From Lachnospiraceae bacterium (GTDB taxonomy: Bacteria > Bacillota > Clostridia > Lachnospirales > Lachnospiraceae): 9,775 bases of DNA. Below, one piece after another: positions 5,791 to 9,775 of this stretch. The number at the start of each line of letters is the position of its first letter. Position 1 is the stretch's first letter. Location: NCBI GenBank assembly GCA_900772675.1, contig CAAGRM010000048.1, positions 1 to 9,775 of the forward strand, given 5' to 3'. The translations under genes were made by a program, and so were the position numbers. A model generated the notes under the pieces. That model did not search any database, was not told the DNA's origin, and saw nothing but the letters and a program-made list of their open reading frames with translations.

Positions 5791-6465
5791 ATGGAAGAAC
5801 AGAAGAAAAACAGCTACGATCCAAACGAGGATATCGTGGACCGTATGTGGAAAAGATCAAAAAACAGTATCAACCTGTTCCTTGTCATCAGCAATGTTCT
5901 GGTGTTTTTTGCAGTAACACTGACTGGGGGAACGGAAAGCACCAGACATATGATAGACAGCGGAGCTGCTTATGCACCGCTGATTACAGAGGGTGAATAC
6001 TACCGGCTGTTTACGAGTATGTTCCTTCATTTTGGCATTCAGCATCTGACGAACAATATGCTGCTTCTGCTGTTCCTCGGGGACTATCTGGAGCGCGCGG
6101 TCGGAAAGCTCCGCTATCTGGTAATTTATCTGGGCGGCGGAATCATTGGAAATCTGTGCTCATACCTGCATGAACTTTTCCTGATAAAGACAGGAAAAGC
6201 ACCGGCAGTTTCTGCCGGCGCTTCGGGAGCGATTTTTGCTGCAGTGGGAGCTATGCTTGTCCTTTTGGCATTTCGGAAAGGAAAGCTGGAGGATCTTACT
6301 TTCCGGCGCATGGCGATCATGGCTGGTCTTTCACTCATGGTCGGTTTTCAGTCCTCCAATGTGGATAATTTTGCACACCTTGGCGGGTTCTTTGCAGGTG
6401 CATTCCTGATGGCTGTTCTCTACCCCGGAATGGAAAAGATCAGGAAAAAGGGAAAACGACCGTAA
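5791..6465 (+). CDS. Rhomboid family intramembrane serine protease
   Basis: The product has 224 residues. ATG 5791 follows AAGGA (5777-5781) by nine bases. Rhomboids are polytopic membrane proteases that cut transmembrane substrates within or near the bilayer using a Ser-His dyad. The conserved pieces appear in order: a first membrane helix at about residues 28-46, the HxxxN oxyanion motif (His85, Asn89) in HLTNNMLLL, the catalytic GASG motif with Ser145, and the catalytic His196 in AHLGGFFAGAF. The C-terminus is basic and cytoplasmic (MEKIRKKGKRP). The length and helix pattern match the compact six-helix core without extra domains. The gene has its own promoter and the 0A-like boxes upstream. 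It runs head-on into the histidine kinase gene, the two coding regions overlapping by 26 bases (6440-6465) with no terminator visible. The substrate cannot be deduced. Confidence 0.88.
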   Translation: MEEQKKNSYDPNEDIVDRMWKRSKNSINLFLVISNVLVFFAVTLTGGTESTRHMIDSGAAYAPLITEGEYYRLFTSMFLHFGIQHLTNNMLLLLFLGDYLERAVGKLRYLVIYLGGGIIGNLCSYLHELFLIKTGKAPAVSAGASGAIFAAVGAMLVLLAFRKGKLEDLTFRRMAIMAGLSLMVGFQSSNVDNFAHLGGFFAGAFLMAVLYPGMEKIRKKGKRP

Positions 6466-7123
6466 AGGTACTGCCCTCTCCGGGAACAGAAGATACCGAG
6501 ATGGTACCGTTGTGTGAAGCAACAATTTCCTGACAGATGGCAAGCCCAAGACCGGTTCCGTTTTTCTTGTAAGTGACAAAGAGGTCGAACAGAGTCGGCA
6601 GATATTCAGCGGGAATTCCGCAGCCGTTGTCCTGGACGCGAATGGTCAGAAAAGCGCCGTCGAAGGAGAGGAAAATTTTGATGATTCCGCCGGAAGGCAT
6701 TGCTTCCGCAGCATTCCGGATCAGATTCAGAAAGAGCTGACGAAATTGGGTTTTATCAAGCGCAAAGCGTGGAATGGCAGATTCCTTGATCAGTTCAATG
6801 GAAACATCTTGTTTTTCCAGGAGAACACCGGCATCGGCACAGAGACTCTGGAGCAAAAGATAAGGATTCACGTAAGCACGTGCGGCCTTATAAGAATGAT
6901 TGTAGCAGGTGAGCTCATCGAGCAGGGAGTTCAGAAAACACATATTTTCCTGGATTTTCTGAAAATAGAGATCCTGGGAAAGCTCCGGGTGCTTTAGGAG
7001 AAGAAGCTGCAGAAAACTGTGGATAATAGCGACCGGGTTCCGAACTTCATGTGAAATCCGGGAAATCATAGCATGGCATTCTTCTGATAAGCTCTGTGGA
7101 TTTGTTGTTTCTTCTTTTGACAT
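6440..7123 (-). CDS. Small soluble histidine kinase without a sensor domain
   Basis: The start at 7123 (227 aa) is set by AAGGAGGA (complement of 7131-7138), with about eight bases before the ATG. The longer frame upstream has no such site. The protein is only the kinase core. A HisKA dimerisation/phospho-acceptor helix carries His25 in SHEVRNP, and the HATPase domain shows the N box (about 129-141, LFLNLIRNAAEA), G1 box DNGCGI (165-170), F box (LFDLF, 178-182) and G2 box GTGLGL (189-194). There is no membrane helix, PAS, HAMP or other sensor part, and no adjacent response regulator. The H-box wording and soluble architecture resemble sporulation-type orphan kinases, so Spo0A or a phosphorelay is a possible target, which is inference. 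Its promoter and 0A-like boxes lie just upstream. Confidence 0.85.
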   Translation of the reverse strand: MSKEETTNPQSLSEECHAMISRISHEVRNPVAIIHSFLQLLLLKHPELSQDLYFQKIQENMCFLNSLLDELTCYNHSYKAARAYVNPYLLLQSLCADAGVLLEKQDVSIELIKESAIPRFALDKTQFRQLFLNLIRNAAEAMPSGGIIKIFLSFDGAFLTIRVQDNGCGIPAEYLPTLFDLFVTYKKNGTGLGLAICQEIVASHNGTISVSSVPGEGSTFTVVFPFS

Positions 7124-7181
7124 AACCGTATCCTCCTTGTGATGTATCTTGAAATCATTACAATGATTTTGAACAGGCAAA

Positions 7182-7210
7182 AGTTTAGCATTGAAAAAGA
7201 GAGAACGCAA
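7182..7210 (-). promoter_or_regulatory. Promoter for the histidine kinase gene
   Basis: On the minus strand, TTGCGT (complement of 7205-7210), a 17-base spacer and TAAACT (complement of 7182-7187) form a reasonable SigA-type promoter. The -10 element ends 58 bases before the kinase start. Both hexamers are partial matches. Confidence 0.5.
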
Positions 7211-7219
7211 CAAAAAGCC

Positions 7220-7246
7220 TTCGTCATTCGTTGACGTTTTTCGACA
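7220..7246 (-). promoter_or_regulatory. Spo0A-box-like pair between kinase and HIT genes
   Basis: Read on the minus strand, TGTCGAA (7246-7240, inside TTTTGTCGAAAAACGT) is followed 20 bases on by TGACGAA (7226-7220). Both fit TGNCGAA. A weak CAACGAA at 7233-7227 lies between them. The pair is 10-36 bases upstream of the kinase -35 element and points towards the kinase. The same DNA lies 26-52 bases before the HIT start, overlapping a TTGACG (7231-7236) that could serve HIT, so Spo0A might activate one gene and repress the other. This is inferred from sequence alone. Confidence 0.55.
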
Positions 7247-7271
7247 AAATAAAAAATAAAGGAGAAAAATT

Positions 7272-7688
7272 ATGGATTGTATTTTTTGTAAATTAGCAAA
7301 CGGAGAAATTCCAACCGCAACACTGTATGAAGACGATGAGTTCCGTGTGATTCTGGATCAGGGTCCGGCAACAAAAGGTCATGCGCTGATTCTTCCGAAA
7401 AAGCATTTCGCCAATATTTACGAAATTCCGGATGAAACTGCAGCAAAAGCAATGATCCTTGGCAAGAAGATGGCAGGTGCTATGACGAAAGCACTCCATT
7501 CCGATGGATTCAACCTGGTGCAGAATAACGGCGAAGCAGCAGGACAGACTGTATTCCATTTTCATATGCATCTGATCCCAAGATATGAAGGTGATCATGC
7601 GGGCATTGCGGCATGGAAACAGGGAACACTGGATGATACAGTAAAAGAGCAGATCATAGATAGCGTAACGGCAGAGCTGAAGGCCTGA
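7272..7688 (+). CDS. HIT family protein (histidine triad nucleotide hydrolase/transferase)
   Basis: The product has 138 residues. ATG 7272 follows AAAGGAG (7258-7264) by seven bases. HIT proteins are small soluble homodimers that hydrolyse nucleoside phosphoramidates or dinucleoside polyphosphates. The triad H-x-H-x-H is at His96, His98 and His100 in FHFHMHL, with His98 expected to be the nucleophile. Cys3 and Cys6 (MDCIFCK), with His45 (KKHF) and His96, form the usual structural zinc site of the bacterial Hit/HinT branch. ALILPKKH and LVQNNG are further family blocks, and the length is typical. The gene is divergent from the kinase gene and followed after 59 bases by the sigma gene on the same strand, with which it may be co-transcribed. 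A housekeeping role is likely; the physiological substrate is unknown. Confidence 0.92.
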   Translation: MDCIFCKLANGEIPTATLYEDDEFRVILDQGPATKGHALILPKKHFANIYEIPDETAAKAMILGKKMAGAMTKALHSDGFNLVQNNGEAAGQTVFHFHMHLIPRYEGDHAGIAAWKQGTLDDTVKEQIIDSVTAELKA

Positions 7689-7707
7689 AAAAGGGCTGTC
7701 GGCAGCC
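7688..7707 (-). terminator. Small hairpin after the HIT gene, terminator-like on the minus strand
   Basis: GGCTG (7694-7698), loop TCGG and CAGCC (7703-7707) form a perfect 5-bp stem immediately after the HIT stop. On the plus strand it is followed by GGAAAAAG, so it should not terminate HIT transcription. On the minus strand it is followed by C and T5 (complement of 7688-7692), the form of a weak intrinsic terminator. No minus-strand gene ends here, so it may stop antisense transcripts or be incidental. Confidence 0.3.
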
Positions 7708-7747
7708 GGAAAAAGAATCAATGACGGACGAACAGGGGCGGAGAACA

Positions 7748-8272
7748 ATGGATAGAAAGAACTTTGCAGACATATACAAAAAGTATGCATTGACAGCCTA
7801 TACAACAGCAATGCAGGTGGTACACAATGGAGCGGATGCAGATGATATAGTACAGGAAACGATGGTAAAGCTGTACCTGAACATTGATGCATTGGAGGAG
7901 GAAAAAATAGAAGGCTGGGTTCGCGTCGCTGCGAGAAATCTTGGAATCGACTATCAAAGAAAAGCAAAGCATTATGAATGGAACGAACTGGATGAAAATC
8001 TCCAGGCAGAAGAAATAAACATTCCGACCATTGCAGAAGAGGAACAGCAGGAGAAAAAGTATTTTTTCCAGGAAGTAATGGAAGCACTGAAGGACCACGA
8101 TGAATCAGGGTATTATATCACGCGTGAAATCAAGGTACGCGAACGTTCCGAAAAAGAAGTAGCATCGGAAATGGGCATCACCATCGGAAATCTGCGCGTA
8201 AAAATGACCAGAACGAAAAAATGGCTCTGTCGGCATTTCGCCGACAAAGCCAAAGAGATGGGATTTCTGTAG
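7748..8272 (+). CDS. RNA polymerase sigma factor, sigma-70/ECF-like
   Basis: The product has 174 residues from ATG 7748, which is preceded by GGGGCGGAG (7735-7743). An in-frame ATG at 7721 would add nine residues but has only GGAAAAAG before it. Region 2 is recognisable at about residues 6-72: FADIYKKYALTAY, then ADDIVQETMVKLY (core-binding, 2.2), then GWVRVAARNLGIDYQRK (the -10-reading helix). A charged linker with many Glu and Gln follows. Region 4 is a helix-turn-helix at about residues 134-164, SEKEVASEMGIT through NLRVKMTRTKKWL. There is no region 1 or 3, as in ECF and related short sigma factors. The protein would direct RNA polymerase to a small regulon. No anti-sigma gene adjoins it: HIT lies upstream, and murG lies convergent and five bases away. 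The ECF group cannot be assigned from this sequence. Confidence 0.82.
   Translation: MDRKNFADIYKKYALTAYTTAMQVVHNGADADDIVQETMVKLYLNIDALEEEKIEGWVRVAARNLGIDYQRKAKHYEWNELDENLQAEEINIPTIAEEEQQEKKYFFQEVMEALKDHDESGYYITREIKVRERSEKEVASEMGITIGNLRVKMTRTKKWLCRHFADKAKEMGFL
8216..8251 (-). terminator. Intrinsic terminator of murG, inside the sigma gene
   Basis: Read on the minus strand, GGCTTTGTCGGC, loop GAAAT and GCCGACAGAGCC form a 12-position stem with one mismatch (8251-8223). An A and then T6 (complement of 8216-8221) follow. The stem begins 25 bases after the murG stop. On the plus strand no T-run follows, so it should act only on murG. The hairpin lies within codons for about residues 159-168 of the sigma factor. 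Confidence 0.75.
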
Positions 8273-8276
8273 TTGA

Positions 8277-9344
8277 CTATTTGCGTTCACATTCCTCGAT
8301 CAGAGAGAGGATACGGCCGATGGAATCGGTATGACTGCTCTTCTTCATGGCGTTGATATAGGTCTGGCGGTTTTCGTAGACCTCGCGGATTGCAGACAGG
8401 AGTGTCTGTGCAGTTACGGACTCTTCTTCCAGAACCTTACTGTAGCCCTGACGCTCAAAGGAACGGGCATTTAAAATCTGGTCACCACGGCTGGCATTGG
8501 CGGAAAGCGGGATCAGAATATTCGGTTTCGCCAGAGCGCTGATTTCGCAGATCGCATTTGCACCGGCGCGGGAGATAACAAGATCTGCGGCAGCGAAAAG
8601 ATCCGGAAGCTCATCCTTAATGTACTCAAACTGGACGTAACCTTCGGTGCCATTTAAGGATGTATCCAGTTTATCCTTACCGCAGAGATGAATCACCTGG
8701 AAATCTTTCAGAAGTTCTGGTAAAATAGAACGGACCGCATTGTTGACAGCAACGGAGCCGAGACTTCCGCCGATGACGAGAATAACCGGTTTTGCGGCAG
8801 TGAATCCGCAGAATTTCAGACCTTCGCGTGCATCGCCGGACAGCAGTTCCTGACGGATCGGTGTTCCGGTCAGGACGGCTTTGTTTTCCGGGAGACAGTT
8901 TACCGTTTCCGGGAAATTACAGCAAACCTTCGCCGCAGATGGAATGCACAGCTTATTTGCCAGGCCGGGTGTCATATCCGATTCGTGGATCAGTGCCGCA
9001 ATTTTACATGCTTTGGCAGCAAGGACAACCGGTACAGAAACGAAGCCGCCTTTGGAAAAGACAACGTTTGGTTTCAGCTTTTTGAGCAGTTTTTTAGCTT
9101 CGAAATAGCCTTTTATGACGCGAAAAGGATCGGAAAAGTTTTTCGGATCAAAATAACGGCGCAGCTTTCCGGAAGAAATTCCGTAATACGGAATTCCAAG
9201 ATCCTCGATCAGCTTGCGCTCCATGCCGTCGTAGGAACCAATATAAGAGATTTTATAACCTGCTTCCTTCAGCTTTGGAATCAGGGCGATATTTGGGGTA
9301 ACATGGCCGGCGGTACCTCCGCCTGTCAGAACAATATGCTTCAT
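8277..9344 (-). CDS. murG: MurG, lipid II-forming UDP-GlcNAc transferase
   Basis: The product has 355 residues. ATG 9344 follows GGGAGG (complement of 9352-9357) by seven bases. MurG transfers GlcNAc from UDP-GlcNAc to undecaprenyl-pyrophosphoryl-MurNAc-pentapeptide (lipid I), making lipid II on the cytoplasmic face of the membrane. The family marks are all present: the N-terminal glycine loop [11 protein letters not shown] (8-18), [14 protein letters not shown] (97-110), [11 protein letters not shown] (120-130), [10 protein letters not shown] (159-168), the second loop GGSLGS (192-197), and the nucleotide-sugar site [11 protein letters not shown] to [10 protein letters not shown] (258-280, with Glu267). 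[11 protein letters not shown] replaces the HEQN-x2-PG-x2-N of enterobacterial MurG; I recognise this from the clostridial branch. The gene stands alone rather than in a division/cell-wall cluster, with its own promoter and terminator, and is presumably essential unless a second copy exists. Confidence 0.93.
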   Translation of the reverse strand: MKHIVLTGGGTAGHVTPNIALIPKLKEAGYKISYIGSYDGMERKLIEDLGIPYYGISSGKLRRYFDPKNFSDPFRVIKGYFEAKKLLKKLKPNVVFSKGGFVSVPVVLAAKACKIAALIHESDMTPGLANKLCIPSAAKVCCNFPETVNCLPENKAVLTGTPIRQELLSGDAREGLKFCGFTAAKPVILVIGGSLGSVAVNNAVRSILPELLKDFQVIHLCGKDKLDTSLNGTEGYVQFEYIKDELPDLFAAADLVISRAGANAICEISALAKPNILIPLSANASRGDQILNARSFERQGYSKVLEEESVTAQTLLSAIREVYENRQTYINAMKKSSHTDSIGRILSLIEECERK

Positions 9345-9385
9345 GAGAATTCCTCCCTGGAATTTGATAATATCATTTGGTTTTT

Positions 9386-9414
9386 ATTATCTACTCAAGT
9401 GCGGGAAAAGTCAA
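9386..9414 (-). promoter_or_regulatory. Promoter for murG
   Basis: On the minus strand, TTGACT (complement of 9409-9414), an exact 17-base spacer and GATAAT (complement of 9386-9391) give a strong SigA-type promoter with a single mismatch in each hexamer. The -10 element ends 41 bases before the murG start. Confidence 0.75.
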
Positions 9415-9420
9415 GTGCGG
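9395..9420. repeat. 10-bp direct repeat across the murG promoter
   Basis: TCAAGTGCGG occurs exactly at 9395-9404 and 9411-9420, 16 bases apart. The first copy lies in the murG promoter spacer, and the second overlaps four bases of the -35 and its upstream flank. The placement suggests an operator, but the two copies could be chance. No known regulator site is recognised. Confidence 0.55.
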
Positions 9421-9464
9421 TTACAACATGGAAAAGGTTATGATATAGAGCAATTTTACCATTC

Positions 9465-9492
9465 GCAGGCTACCTGCAAATGTACCTGCAAA
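9465..9492. repeat. Short repeat and mini-hairpin in the leader of the last gene
   Basis: TACCTGCAAA occurs at 9471-9480 and 9483-9492, a 12-base period. GCAGG (9465-9469) can pair with CCTGC in the first copy (9473-9477) or, as an alternative, in the second (9485-9489). Mutually exclusive pairing would be possible in a transcript of the downstream gene. No convincing promoter for that gene was found. Confidence 0.4.
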
Positions 9493-9520
9493 CGGTGATG
9501 ATGCTAAGGAACGGAAGCGA

Positions 9521-9775
9521 ATGAAAAAGATAGAAAAAGAAGAACAGCTGAAAAAGCAACTGGAGCGGGCAATGGAAGAACAATGGACAGCAAATTCGGA
9601 GAGCGGAAAAAAAGAAACAGAGACAGCAGGTTCTGACAGCAGAAGAGAAGATCTGACAGCTGCGGATTCGACAGTTGCAAAAGAAGAAAAGAAAGAAACC
9701 GAGCCGGAACCTACACTTTCGGAAGAAGAATTGAATGCAATGTACGAACGTTTCCAGCAGCGCCTGCAGGAGAGA
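9521..9775 (+). CDS. Unrecognised highly charged protein, N-terminal fragment
   Basis: An open frame of 85 codons runs from ATG 9521 to the window edge without a stop. The ribosome site is modest (AAGGAACGGAAG just upstream). The sequence is very rich in Glu and Lys (MKKIEKEEQLKKQLERAMEE at the start), with Ser/Thr-rich acidic stretches, and it ends with LSEEELNAMYERFQQRLQ, which looks helical. There is no signal peptide or membrane segment in the visible part. Such charged low-complexity heads often precede a membrane helix or folded domain in Lachnospiraceae proteins, so the family cannot be named from this part. A preceding eight-codon frame (9498-9524) overlaps the start through ATGA. It is divergent from murG across a gap of about 176 bases. 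It is likely a real gene because the frame is long, starts plausibly and has coding-like composition. Confidence 0.6.
   Translation, partial: MKKIEKEEQLKKQLERAMEEQWTANSESGKKETETAGSDSRREDLTAADSTVAKEEKKETEPEPTLSEEELNAMYERFQQRLQER

Noticed and set aside
7124..7213. 30-residue N-terminal extension of the histidine kinase
   Set aside because: It covers the -10 element proposed for the kinase and has no ribosome site. ATG 7123 is preceded by AAGGAGGA.

Overview
The window looks like the chromosome of a spore-forming Clostridia species, most likely a Lachnospiraceae gut commensal. The reasons are a Flp1/DUF5702/TadE/DUF6382-FHA pilus gene set, the clostridial form of MurG, near-consensus Shine-Dalgarno sites, moderate GC in genes with AT-rich spacers, and sequences that match the Spo0A box. 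This assignment is by recognition only; no database search was possible.

Positions 1-5083 (+ strand) hold the downstream half of a Tad/type IVb pilus operon: the end of a Flp1-type pilin, a DUF5702 membrane-anchored protein, a TadE-like pseudopilin with two C-terminal Cys/His modules, a short A24 prepilin peptidase, a second TadE-like pseudopilin, and a DUF6382-FHA membrane protein. Genes overlap or lie close together. Both pseudopilins carry the same processing-like motif (A, then S-[IL]-T-V-E) next to the peptidase that would cut it. The assembly ATPase and TadB/TadC proteins are presumably upstream of the window.

Positions 5084-5790 are a 707-base AT-rich spacer without a convincing gene. 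It holds six tandem 16-bp repeats, a 105-bp nested imperfect palindrome, a phased cluster of Spo0A-box-like sites and a promoter for the next gene.

Positions 5791-7688 hold a rhomboid protease gene (+), a convergent gene for a small cytosolic histidine kinase without a sensor domain (-), and a divergent HIT-family gene (+). An identical 13-mer, TGTCGAAAAACGT, occurs twice before the rhomboid gene and once before the kinase gene, pointing at the gene each time. It contains the Spo0A box TGTCGAA. I infer, without proof, that rhomboid and kinase are co-regulated by Spo0A, with a possible kinase-Spo0A feedback loop. This is the most interesting system in the window.

Positions 7748-9344 hold a small sigma-70/ECF-like gene (+) convergent with murG (-), five bases apart. 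The murG terminator appears to lie inside the 3' end of the sigma gene. murG has a good promoter overlapped by a 10-bp direct repeat. The window ends inside an unrecognised, highly charged protein (9521-9775, +).
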